In this document: positions 1 to 5,927 of the stretch, one piece after another
Numbering within the stretch: the first letter of the stretch is position 1
Layout: every line of letters begins with the position of its first letter
From: Oscillospiraceae bacterium
GTDB taxonomy: Bacteria; Bacillota; Clostridia; UMGS1810
Direction of reading: 5' to 3'
Assembly: GCA_022769845.1 (NCBI GenBank)
Contig: JALEIO010000064.1
Coordinates: 1-10,369, forward strand
Length of the DNA: 10,369 nt
The notes under the pieces: model-generated
Told to the model about the DNA's origin: nothing
What the model saw: only the letters and a program-made list of their open reading frames with translations
Databases searched by the model: none
Position numbers and translations under genes: made by a program

Positions 1-420
1 TTTAAGTCCTGCACCGCGTGCCGGAGAAACACTTCCGCCGCCTTTTTGCTCAAATTCCGTTATGTCCGCAACCAGAACGCCGTCGGTATAAAGCTTTACA
101 CCGATACTGCTGCCGCACGCAATAAGTTTTCTGTTTTGTATTACCTCAACCTTTGCCCTCTTTACGTCAAGAAGTCCAAACATCTTTACATCAGCGTTAA
201 AATTTTGATTTTTTGCGCCGCCGCCCCGATAAACTCCGTCTTTTAAAACTCCGTCGTCACCCGCCTCAATCTGTGCCGAAAAAAACCTTCCGTGGCGCGC
301 GTTTTCGCCCTCCATAACAATAAATTTATCGGGCAATCCCAAAAATTCCACCGTTATATATGAAAGAAAACCGCAGACAGCTATAATAAAAACAAAAATT
401 GAAATTTTTTTAAATTTCAC
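1..420 (-). CDS. spoIVB: SpoIVB-type sporulation serine protease, N-terminal part (cut by window edge)
   Basis: Minus-strand reading frame of 140 codons that starts at a GTG (420-418) and runs off the left edge without a stop. A GAGGTGAG Shine-Dalgarno lies 6 nt upstream. An ATG two bases upstream is excluded because it is followed at once by TGA. The protein opens with a basic stretch and one hydrophobic helix (about residues 5-24), a signal anchor. The segment around residues 78-118 reads as the SpoIVB region before the PDZ domain: a VKMFGLLDVK strand, then CGSSIGVKLYTDGVLV. Residues 132-140 (SPARGAGLK) match the start of the PDZ domain. The catalytic peptidase part would lie left of the window. 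In Bacillus, SpoIVB is made in the forespore and cleaves SpoIVFA, which releases pro-sigma-K processing, and its gene sits next to spo0A. I could not identify a sigma-G/F promoter upstream. Recognition is from remembered family sequence, so moderately high confidence. Confidence 0.82.
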   Translation of the reverse strand, partial: MKFKKISIFVFIIAVCGFLSYITVEFLGLPDKFIVMEGENARHGRFFSAQIEAGDDGVLKDGVYRGGGAKNQNFNADVKMFGLLDVKRAKVEVIQNRKLIACGSSIGVKLYTDGVLVADITEFEQKGGGSVSPARGAGLK

Positions 421-565
421 ATTTCTCACCTCAAGACTTTTTTATCGTTTTTAAGTTAACCTGATTTGAAAACTTATATCCTGATAAAAAATTTCAATAA
501 TTTCAAAAATTTTTTGAATTTTGTGTGTTAAAAAACGTAAAATTAAATAAAATTACAAAAATTGC
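421..565. other. AT-rich divergent control region between spoIVB and rsmE
   Basis: Non-coding DNA between the GTG of spoIVB and the rsmE promoter. It contains an AT-rich inverted repeat with 8-bp arms, TTCAAAAA (502-509) and TTTTTGAA (511-518), separated by one base. Such a palindrome could be an operator but could equally arise by chance in DNA this AT-rich. I found no convincing sigma-A or forespore sigma promoter reading left into spoIVB. Confidence 0.4.
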
Positions 566-594
566 TTGATTATATGGCAAAAATATGTTAAAAT
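566..594 (+). promoter_or_regulatory. Sigma-A-type promoter for rsmE
   Basis: A -35 box TTGATT (566-571) and -10 box TAAAAT (589-594) are separated by exactly 17 bp. A TG one base upstream of the -10 gives it the extended -10 form. Transcription would start near 601, leaving a leader of about 35 nt before the TTG start of rsmE at 636. This placement also rules out the in-frame ATG at 585 as the translation start, because it lies inside the promoter. Confidence 0.72.
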
Positions 595-622
595 ATTTAA
601 TATATATTTTTGATTTTTTCAA

Positions 623-628
623 AGAGGT
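623..628 (+). promoter_or_regulatory. Ribosome binding site that decides the rsmE start
   Basis: AGAGGT lies 7 nt ahead of a TTG codon at 636, where the protein then reads M-H-R-F-Y, the typical opening of RsmE proteins. No comparable site precedes the in-frame ATG at 585. Confidence 0.75.
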
Positions 629-635
629 AAATAAA

Positions 636-1370
636 TTGCATAGATTTTATACCGAAAACATTCGTCCAAGCGACAAAAACGCTGTTATAACGGGCGATGA
701 CGTAAAGCATATGAGAAAGGTTTTGCGGCTTAAAGAAGGCGACGAAATAACCCTGTGCGACTTTAACAAAACCGATTATCTTTGTAAAATTACAGCAATC
801 AACGAAAAAGAAGTAAACCTGTCAGTTTTGTCGATTTGCGAAAACAGGCTTGAACCGCCTGTTAATATAACGTTGTTTCAAGGGCTGCCAAAATCTGACA
901 AGCTTGAATATATTATACAAAAATGCGTTGAAATCGGCGTTATGAAAATTGTGCCGACAATTACAAAACGCTCGGTTGTAAAAATTTCGGACGGCGAAAA
1001 AAAACGTGCGCGCTGGCAAAAAATTGCCGACGAGGCGGCAAAACAGTGCGGACGAGGAAAACGGGTTGAAATTTTGCCTCCCGTTTCATTCGAAAATGCG
1101 GTTTTGTCGGTTGAAAGCGGTGCGTTAAAGCTTATGCCGTACGAAAACGAAGAAAAAATTTCACTTAAAACCATTCTAAAAAATTCCGATAAAAATGACA
1201 TTGCTGTGTTTATCGGTCCCGAGGGCGGCTTTGACACCTCCGAAGTGGAGTTTGCCGCAAAAAACGGCGTCCAAACCGTTACGCTCGGCCCGAGAATTCT
1301 TCGCACAGAAACTGCCCCCGTGGCGGTTATATCTGCGTGTATGTATGAAAAAGGCGGCTGGGAAAGGTAA
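636..1370 (+). CDS. rsmE: 16S rRNA (uracil-1498-N3)-methyltransferase RsmE
   Basis: A 244-residue SPOUT-class methyltransferase that uses S-adenosylmethionine to make m3U1498 in helix 44 of 16S rRNA, near the ribosomal decoding centre. The N-terminal PUA-like RNA-binding domain (about 1-70) includes HMRKVLRLKEGDEI at 24-37. The C-terminal SPOUT domain carries FIGPEGGF (192-199) and LGPRILRTETAP (217-228), which form the trefoil knot and cofactor pocket in this family. The length is normal. The frame is open back to an ATG at 585, but I chose TTG at 636: it has a Shine-Dalgarno at 623-628, gives the family's usual start, and lies downstream of the promoter. In many Firmicutes rsmE sits near dnaK-dnaJ-prmA; here it stands first in a run with an unknown membrane protein and kdgK. 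Confidence 0.95.
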   Translation: MHRFYTENIRPSDKNAVITGDDVKHMRKVLRLKEGDEITLCDFNKTDYLCKITAINEKEVNLSVLSICENRLEPPVNITLFQGLPKSDKLEYIIQKCVEIGVMKIVPTITKRSVVKISDGEKKRARWQKIADEAAKQCGRGKRVEILPPVSFENAVLSVESGALKLMPYENEEKISLKTILKNSDKNDIAVFIGPEGGFDTSEVEFAAKNGVQTVTLGPRILRTETAPVAVISACMYEKGGWER

Positions 1371-1412
1371 AAATCAGAAAAATTGCCGCTGCAATATATT
1401 AAGGAGAGAAAA

Positions 1413-1937
1413 ATGAATAATATCCAAAAAAGTGTTCTTGAAGAAAAACATTCAAACGCAATGCTTCTTTCAACAGTAGTAAGTATGGCGCTTTTAACAT
1501 TTATATTTTTCGTTTATACCCGTCTTTTCGGTCAAATCGGCGCGGTGCTTCCGCTTTACAATACGCTTTTGATTTTAAGCTTTGCAAGCTGGGTAATATC
1601 AGCTGTTTTTGCGGTGCTGTCGCTTAAAAAAAGCGAATTTTTCGCAGAATATTCGCTGCTTTTTTCCATATTGACAGTATGCTTTTTTTCGATGCGCGGC
1701 GTTCCGTTTATATCGGCAAAAAACGCGGCAATCGTTACAATAGCACTGATTGTGCTTTACTGGGTTTTAAGTTTTGCTTACCACTCGTTTTGGCAGAAAT
1801 TTACACTTTCCAAAAAGGCGCAGACTGCGCTTATTTTGGCGTTTTTGGCGGTTTCGGCAATCCTTATTGTTGTCTTTATTGTTTCGCTTGCCAAAATGCC
1901 GTACTTTAATTTGTGGTACACAAAGGATTTATATTAA
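1413..1937 (+). CDS. Hypothetical membrane protein with five predicted helices
   Basis: I do not recognise a family. The 174-residue protein starts at ATG 1413 behind a strong AAGGAGAG site (1401-1408); the frame is open further upstream to 1383, but that start has no ribosome site. Hydrophobic segments lie at about residues 16-38, 44-71, 79-100, 104-126 and 138-160, joined by short lysine-rich loops, so nearly the whole chain is membrane embedded. The N-terminus is soluble and charged (EEKH at 10-13), and the tail is short and aromatic, ending in LWYTKDLY. No catalytic motif, cysteine pair or ABC signature is visible. It begins 42 nt after rsmE with no terminator between, so the two are probably cotranscribed. 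Cotranscription with an rRNA methylase says little about its job. Confidence 0.8.
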   Translation: MNNIQKSVLEEKHSNAMLLSTVVSMALLTFIFFVYTRLFGQIGAVLPLYNTLLILSFASWVISAVFAVLSLKKSEFFAEYSLLFSILTVCFFSMRGVPFISAKNAAIVTIALIVLYWVLSFAYHSFWQKFTLSKKAQTALILAFLAVSAILIVVFIVSLAKMPYFNLWYTKDLY

Positions 1938-1950
1938 TATTTTGTTTTCA

Positions 1951-1978
1951 AGGCATAGAAGCAACAGTTTCTATGCCT
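1951..1978 (+). promoter_or_regulatory. Ten-bp inverted repeat between the membrane protein gene and kdgK
   Basis: Perfect arms AGGCATAGAA (1951-1960) and TTCTATGCCT (1969-1978) flank an 8-nt loop. No uridine run follows directly; the next bases are GAAATATATATTTT, so it is a poor intrinsic terminator. It ends 32 nt before the kdgK start and 15 nt before its Shine-Dalgarno region. It may be a partial terminator or attenuator, an mRNA-stabilising stem, or an operator for a regulator of kdgK. The sequence cannot decide between these. Confidence 0.55.
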
Positions 1979-2010
1979 GAAATATATATTTTATAAGGAG
2001 AGATTGAGCT

Positions 2011-3030
2011 ATGAAAGTAGTATGCTTCGGTGAAGTTATGGGGCGTTTAAATCCCCCGAATTATCAGAGATTTGTTCAGGCTAAGGAATTTGAAATTTCT
2101 TACGCAGGCGGCGAGGCGAACGTTGCGGTTTCGCTTGCAAACTATGGTGTTAAAGCATCTTACGTTACAAAAATGCCTGCAAACGACCTTGCAAAGTCGG
2201 CTATCAGAGAGCTTAAGGCTCACGATGTTGACACCTCCGACATTGTAATCGGTGGTGAAAGACTCGGTCTTTATTTTGTTGAAAAAGGCGCGTCGCAGAG
2301 AGCGTCAAAGGTTATTTACGACAGAAAATATTCTGCAATTTCAATGGCAGAGCCGTCGGATTTTGACTGGGATAAAATCTTCAACGGTGCTGATTGGTTC
2401 CACTTTACAGGCATCACTCCGGCGCTTTCCGACAACTGCGCCGCTATTTGTCTTGACGCGGTAAAAGCGGCAAAGGAAAAGGGAATTACAGTAAGTTGCG
2501 ATTTGAATTTCAGAAAAAATCTTTGGACAAGCGAAAAAGCCGGCAAGGTTATGGGCGCGCTTATGGAATATGTTGACGTTGCCATTGCCAACGAGGAGGA
2601 CTGCGACAAGGTATTCGGCATAAAGGCTGAAAACACCGACGTTACAGGCGGCACACTCTCGAAGGACGGTTACATAAAGGTTGCAGAAACGCTTTCAAAG
2701 AAATTTAACATTCCCACAGTTGCAATTACGCTCCGCGGAAGTATTTCCGCAAGCGACAACAACTGGGCGGCTATGCTTTATAAAAACGGTGAGGTGTTCT
2801 TCTCAAAGAATTATCTTGTGCGCATAGTTGACAGAGTGGGCGGCGGCGACAGCTTCGGCGGCGGCTTAATTTACGCCCTCAGAGAAGGATACAGTGGTCA
2901 GGATGCCATTGAGTTTGCGGTTGCGGCTTCGTGTCTTAAACACACAATTGAGCACGATTTCAACGAGGTTACCGTTGATGAAGTTAAAAGCCTTATGGGC
3001 GGCGACGGCAGCGGACGTGTTCAAAGATAG
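2011..3030 (+). CDS. kdgK: 2-keto-3-deoxygluconate kinase (PfkB family)
   Basis: A 339-residue cytoplasmic PfkB/ribokinase-family kinase. KdgK phosphorylates 2-keto-3-deoxygluconate with ATP to 2-keto-3-deoxy-6-phosphogluconate, which KDPG aldolase splits to pyruvate and glyceraldehyde-3-phosphate; this serves growth on pectin-derived uronic acids. Visible motifs are the N-terminal substrate-side GGEANVA (33-39), the KdgK-typical GERLGLYFVEKGASQRASKV stretch, and the C-terminal ATP/catalytic motif DRVGGGDSFGGG (274-285) with the likely catalytic base D280. The anion hole reads GGGD rather than the commoner GAGD, a variant I associate with clostridial and Bacteroides KDG kinases. Start ATG 2011 follows AAGGAGAG (1995-2002). 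No KDPG aldolase or uronate gene is adjacent, so the substrate rests on sequence alone; another PfkB sugar kinase remains possible. Confidence 0.86.
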   Translation: MKVVCFGEVMGRLNPPNYQRFVQAKEFEISYAGGEANVAVSLANYGVKASYVTKMPANDLAKSAIRELKAHDVDTSDIVIGGERLGLYFVEKGASQRASKVIYDRKYSAISMAEPSDFDWDKIFNGADWFHFTGITPALSDNCAAICLDAVKAAKEKGITVSCDLNFRKNLWTSEKAGKVMGALMEYVDVAIANEEDCDKVFGIKAENTDVTGGTLSKDGYIKVAETLSKKFNIPTVAITLRGSISASDNNWAAMLYKNGEVFFSKNYLVRIVDRVGGGDSFGGGLIYALREGYSGQDAIEFAVAASCLKHTIEHDFNEVTVDEVKSLMGGDGSGRVQR

Positions 3031-3046
3031 CATAAATATTAAAAAC

Positions 3047-3086
3047 AAAAAAAATAACGGATTTTTAAAAATCCGTTATTTTTTTT
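3047..3086 (+). terminator. Strong intrinsic terminator after kdgK
   Basis: A perfect 28-base palindrome (arms 3053-3066 and 3067-3080, core AACGGAT / ATCCGTT) is followed by six T and preceded by six A. It begins 16-22 nt after the kdgK stop. The A and T runs on both sides mean it could also stop leftward transcription that passes the rpsB-tsf terminator. Confidence 0.88.
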
Positions 3087-3186
3087 AGAAGATTTGAATT
3101 TTTGTTGTATTTTCAATATCGGGTTTAAATAATGTCTACTGAACAAATGGTTTTGCAAATCCGTTTTTTAAATACGATTGCACTAA

Positions 3187-3225
3187 ATGCAAAAAGCGCT
3201 TAAGGCAAATTCCTTAAGCGCTTTT
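3187..3225 (-). terminator. Intrinsic terminator of the rpsB-tsf operon
   Basis: Perfect 14-bp arms (3192-3205 and 3212-3225, core AGCGCTTAAGG) enclose a 6-nt loop. Read on the minus strand, the stem runs into TTTTTGCATTT. It starts 11 nt past the tsf stop. About 100 bp separates it from the kdgK terminator (3088-3186), and I see nothing in that spacer. Confidence 0.85.
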
Positions 3226-3236
3226 AAAATAAAAAA

Positions 3237-4127
3237 TTACTTCATCATACTTGCAACTTCGTCAGCAAAGTTTTCTTCTTTTTTCTCAAGGCCTTCGCCC
3301 TTTTCAAATCTGACAAAATCAACAAGCTTAATGCCTTTTTCGGCAAGGTATTTTTCAACCTTATAGTTTGAATCCTTAACAAATTCCTGCTGATTTAAGC
3401 AGTTAATATCATAGAATTTATTAATCTTTCCGATAAGCATTTTTTCGAGAATATTCTCGGGTTTTCCTGCATTTTTGGGGTCTTCCTTCATTTGAGCAAG
3501 AATAATGTGTTTTTCTTTCTCAAGATCTTCTGCGGGAACGGTTGTTTTATCGAGATAGAGCGGATTCATAGCGGCAATCTGCATTGCAGCGTCTTTTGCA
3601 GCAGCCTTTGCGTCATCTGTAAGGTCTCCTTCAACCTTAACCATAACACCGATTCTGCCTTCACCGTGAATATAAGTTACAATGTTTCCTTCAAAGCGTG
3701 CAAATCTTCTGATTTTCATATTTTCGCCGATTGTGAGGATTTTCTCGCGAAGCTCCTCCTCAACAGTCTTTGTATCATCATATTTAAGAGCGTTAAGGGC
3801 ATCTAAATCAGCAGGATTATTCTCTGCAACGATTTTTGCAAGGTTTCCTACAAACGCTTTAAAATCAGCATTTTTGCCGACAAAATCAGTTTCGGAGTTA
3901 ACCTCAATGATTGCGCCTACCGAACCGTTGTCGCTTGTATAAGCGCTTACGATACCTTCGGCAGCAATTCTGCCTGCCTTCTTTGTAGCGGCTGCAAGGC
4001 CTTTTTCTCTCAAAAATTCCATAGCCTTTTCCATATCGCCGTCAGACTCGGTGAGTGCCTTTTTGCAGTCCATCATACCGCAGCCTGTTTTTTCTCTCAA
4101 TTCTTTTACATCTTTTGCTGTAAACAT
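3237..4127 (-). CDS. tsf: Translation elongation factor Ts
   Basis: A 296-residue EF-Ts, the nucleotide exchange factor that releases GDP from EF-Tu during translation elongation. The N-terminal UBA-like domain (about 1-55) carries the signature LREKTGCGMMDCKKAL (10-25). The TDFV motif that inserts into EF-Tu and disturbs its Mg2+ site sits at 80-83 within VNSETDFVGKN. The dimerisation-type core follows to the C-terminus, and the length is normal for Firmicutes. I chose ATG 4127: AAAGGAGAAAAC precedes it and the protein then opens in the family's way. The open frame extends 30 codons further upstream, but that stretch overlaps the end of rpsB and is lysine/arginine-rich without similarity. 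It lies 28 nt after rpsB and is cotranscribed with it. The usual downstream partner pyrH is missing. Confidence 0.97.
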   Translation of the reverse strand: MFTAKDVKELREKTGCGMMDCKKALTESDGDMEKAMEFLREKGLAAATKKAGRIAAEGIVSAYTSDNGSVGAIIEVNSETDFVGKNADFKAFVGNLAKIVAENNPADLDALNALKYDDTKTVEEELREKILTIGENMKIRRFARFEGNIVTYIHGEGRIGVMVKVEGDLTDDAKAAAKDAAMQIAAMNPLYLDKTTVPAEDLEKEKHIILAQMKEDPKNAGKPENILEKMLIGKINKFYDINCLNQQEFVKDSNYKVEKYLAEKGIKLVDFVRFEKGEGLEKKEENFADEVASMMK

Positions 4128-4155
4128 TAAGTTTTCTCCTTTCGCAAAACGGCTG

Positions 4156-4881
4156 TTACTCTGCCGCTTCTTCTTTTTCAGCCTCGGGTGCAAGCTGCTC
4201 GCCCTGTCTGCCCTCAATAACAGCGTTAGCGATTGTAGCGGTAATAAGCTTAACAGCTCTTATAGCGTCATCATTGCCGGGGATTACATAGTCAACCTCA
4301 TCGGGGTCGCAGTTTGTATCAACAATGGCAACAACGGGGATACCAAGCTTTTTAGCTTCTGCAACAGCAATTTTTTCTTTTCGCGGGTCAACAATAAAGA
4401 GCGCGCCCGGGAGTTTTTTCATATCTTTAATACCGCCGAGGTATTTATCAAGCTTTTCAATTTCGAGGTTTAATTTGATAACTTCTTTTTTGGGGAGAAG
4501 GTCAAATGTGCCGTCCTCTTCCATTTTTCTAAGCTGTTTTAATCTTTCAATTCTCTGTTTGATGGTTTTGAAGTTTGTCATCATACCGCCGAGCCATCTT
4601 GCGTTTACATAGTACATTCCAACGCGCTCTGCTTCTTCTTTTATAGAATCCTGAGCCTGTTTTTTGGTACCGACAAACAAAATGTCCTGACCGTTTTCTG
4701 CGATTTCTTTAACAAACGCATATGCATCTTCGATTTTTTTAACGGTTTTCTGAAGATTAATAATATAGATACCGTTTCTTTCTGTGTAGATGTACTCCGC
4801 CATTTTCGGATTCCATCTTCTTGTCTGGTGACCGAAGTGAACACCTGCTTCCAAGAGCTGTTTCATTGAAATAACTGACAT
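4156..4881 (-). CDS. rpsB: 30S ribosomal protein S2
   Basis: A 241-residue S2 protein, which binds late to the 30S subunit between head and body and is needed, with S1 where present, for mRNA binding. The opening MSVISMKQLLEAGVHFGHQT and the following RRWNPKMAEYIYTERNGIYI are diagnostic, as are the central GGMMTNFKTI segment and the PVVAIVDTNCDPD segment near residue 180. The C-terminus ends in a glutamate/alanine-rich tail, as is common in clostridia. Start ATG 4881-4879 is preceded by AAAAGGAGG. It is the first gene of the rpsB-tsf operon, with a promoter at 4984-5012 and a structured leader of about 95 nt that may mediate feedback control. Confidence 0.98.
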   Translation of the reverse strand: MSVISMKQLLEAGVHFGHQTRRWNPKMAEYIYTERNGIYIINLQKTVKKIEDAYAFVKEIAENGQDILFVGTKKQAQDSIKEEAERVGMYYVNARWLGGMMTNFKTIKQRIERLKQLRKMEEDGTFDLLPKKEVIKLNLEIEKLDKYLGGIKDMKKLPGALFIVDPRKEKIAVAEAKKLGIPVVAIVDTNCDPDEVDYVIPGNDDAIRAVKLITATIANAVIEGRQGEQLAPEAEKEEAAE

Positions 4882-4977
4882 TTAAAATTCCTCCTTTTGT
4901 TTGTACCTCCGCACAAAATATCAGCCTTAAAAATAAGGCCACACGATTGGAATTTTTTGTGCGTGCGTAATCGTACA
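4882..4977 (-). promoter_or_regulatory. Structured 5' leader of rpsB, candidate autoregulatory RNA
   Basis: Between the predicted transcription start (about 4977) and the rpsB ATG, the minus strand can form a 9-bp outer stem from + strand segments 4910-4918 (CGCACAAAA) and 4955-4963 (TTTTGTGCG). It encloses a perfect 6-bp hairpin, GCCTTA (4924-4929) with TAAGGC (4934-4939) and a 4-nt loop. The foot of the outer stem adjoins a Shine-Dalgarno-like GGAGGT (4905-4910) that lies about 10 nt ahead of the true AAAAGGAGG site. Many ribosomal protein operons are controlled by the protein binding its own leader. That role here is inferred, and the fold may be fortuitous. Confidence 0.5.
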
Positions 4978-4983
4978 GATGAT

Positions 4984-5012
4984 ATGATATCACAAATTTT
5001 CAAAAAATGCAA
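4984..5012 (-). promoter_or_regulatory. Sigma-A promoter for rpsB-tsf
   Basis: On the minus strand, a -35 box TTGCAT (5012-5007) and a -10 box TATCAT (4989-4984) are separated by exactly 17 bp. A second TATCAT copy overlaps the first, shifted 5 bp downstream, and could give an alternative start. The -35 spacer is AT-rich. It is the only well-spaced promoter I found upstream of rpsB. Confidence 0.78.
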
Positions 5013-5388
5013 GAGTTTTTTTAAACGATTTCAATAATTTTTCCCAATCAAAATTTTTGCAAATAGGCAGCATATCAATTTTCCTTTTTGCGACGGCGTT
5101 TTTGGGTAATATTGGATATAATTTTACAAAATATTACAAAATTCGCCGCAAAAATAATTATGTAAACCTGTATTTTTTTAAAAGTCAAATTATACAATTT
5201 TTATGCAAACCTGTGGATAACTTATGTTTTAACTTCAAAATAAGGCTTGTTTTTGTGGATAACTCTGTGGATATGTGGATTAATTGCGCGGTTTTATTCA
5301 AATTTTACATTTATATTTCAAATATTTTAACAAAAAAATTATGTAACCTAAAAAAATTTTTTTACAAATAAATTTTTAATTTAAACTG
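5013..5388. other. AT-rich intergenic region with a DnaA-box cluster
   Basis: This gap between the divergent rpsB and DUF4830 promoters holds no gene I would support. It contains two perfect DnaA boxes (TGTGGATAA, complement of TTATCCACA) at 5212-5220 and 5254-5262, and two near matches, TGTGGATAT (5266-5274) and TGTGGATTA (5274-5282), all in the same orientation. A direct repeat ATGYAAACCTGT occurs at 5160-5171 and 5203-5214; the second copy runs into the first DnaA box. TTACAAAAT is repeated at 5124-5132 and 5134-5142. To the right of the boxes the DNA is almost entirely A and T to beyond 5380. This arrangement resembles a replication origin or a DnaA-binding regulatory cluster. Confidence 0.65.
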
Positions 5389-5417
5389 TTGATTTTTTTA
5401 ACGATTTTTAATATACT
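5389..5417 (+). promoter_or_regulatory. Sigma-A promoter for the DUF4830-rsuA-tex operon
   Basis: A -35 box TTGATT (5389-5394) and -10 box TATACT (5412-5417) are separated by exactly 17 bp. Transcription would begin near 5424, giving a leader of about 57 nt before the GTG start at 5481. It is the only good promoter upstream of the three tightly packed genes that follow. Confidence 0.75.
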
Positions 5418-5480
5418 GTTCATATCGGCTCAAAATTTTTAATAAAATTTAGTAGAATTTTTTAAAAAAGAGGGCTGTTT

Positions 5481-5924
5481 GTGAATTTTTTCAAAAAATA
5501 TTTTAAGCATTTTTGTTTTGCGGCAATAATTGCCGTAGGTGCGGCGGCGATATTTTTTCAACCGGTTAAAAGTCCTGACGCCGATACAGACAAAGGGCGC
5601 ATTGAATTTATCGAACAATACGGATGGCAGGTAGAAAAAACGCCGTATTTATGCGAAAAGGTGCAAATTCCAATTACGTTCGACCACACTCTTAATGAAT
5701 ACAACGAAATTCAAAAACGCGCGGGCTTTGACCTTTCAAAATACCGCGGCGCAGTAACCGACCGTTATTCCTACCGCCTTTTAAATCATCCGCGCGACCT
5801 AAAATATGCTTATATAAACGTTTTTGTATATCAGAAAAAAATTATTGCGGCGGATATTGTCAGTCCGAAAATCGACGGATTTATTTCGGCAATAAACGAT
5901 ACGCAAGCGCAGAAAAAGAGGTAA
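5481..5924 (+). CDS. DUF4830-like membrane-anchored protein
   Basis: A 147-residue protein starting at GTG 5481 behind AAGAGGG (5468-5474). Residues 1-10 are basic, and 11-27 form one hydrophobic helix (signal peptide or anchor). There is no lipobox cysteine, so it is not a lipoprotein. The rest (about 37-140) would lie outside the membrane. Its pattern matches what I remember of DUF4830: IEFIEQYGWQV (about 42-52), VQIPITFDHTLNEYNEIQ, then a G-F-D-L-S-K-Y segment, and a C-terminal strand pair YINVFVYQKKIIAADIVSP. No function is established for that family to my knowledge. It is first in an operon with rsuA, whose start is 3 nt past its stop and whose Shine-Dalgarno is embedded in its last codons. 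The family call is from memory. Confidence 0.78.
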   Translation: MNFFKKYFKHFCFAAIIAVGAAAIFFQPVKSPDADTDKGRIEFIEQYGWQVEKTPYLCEKVQIPITFDHTLNEYNEIQKRAGFDLSKYRGAVTDRYSYRLLNHPRDLKYAYINVFVYQKKIIAADIVSPKIDGFISAINDTQAQKKR

Positions 5925-5927
5925 AAA

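Noticed and set aside
46..246. A 66-codon plus-strand frame at the left edge
   Set aside because: Antisense to the spoIVB frame, with no ribosome site and no recognisable product.
878..1306. A 142-codon minus-strand frame inside rsmE
   Set aside because: It is antisense to a clearly conserved gene, has no Shine-Dalgarno, and is the usual mirror of a strong coding frame.
2844..2865. GGGD in place of GAGD in the KdgK catalytic motif as a possible inactivating change
   Set aside because: The catalytic aspartate and glycine scaffold are intact. Gly for Ala at this spot is, as far as I know, common in this kinase subgroup, so it is not a defect.
4128..4217. A 30-residue N-terminal extension of EF-Ts
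   Set aside because: It overlaps the end of rpsB and is basic low-complexity sequence. The internal ATG at 4127 has a good Shine-Dalgarno and the family's start.
5160..5214. Direct repeat ATGYAAACCTGT as phage attachment or plasmid iterons
   Set aside because: Only two copies 43 bp apart, with no integrase, Rep protein or further repeats nearby. Kept only as a detail of the DnaA-box region.
5057..5371. A 104-codon plus-strand frame across the DnaA-box region
   Set aside because: No ribosome site ahead of its ATG. The composition is what AT-rich DNA gives in any frame (Phe, Tyr, Ile, Lys, Asn), and repeated V-D-N/V-D-M-W motifs are just translated DnaA boxes.
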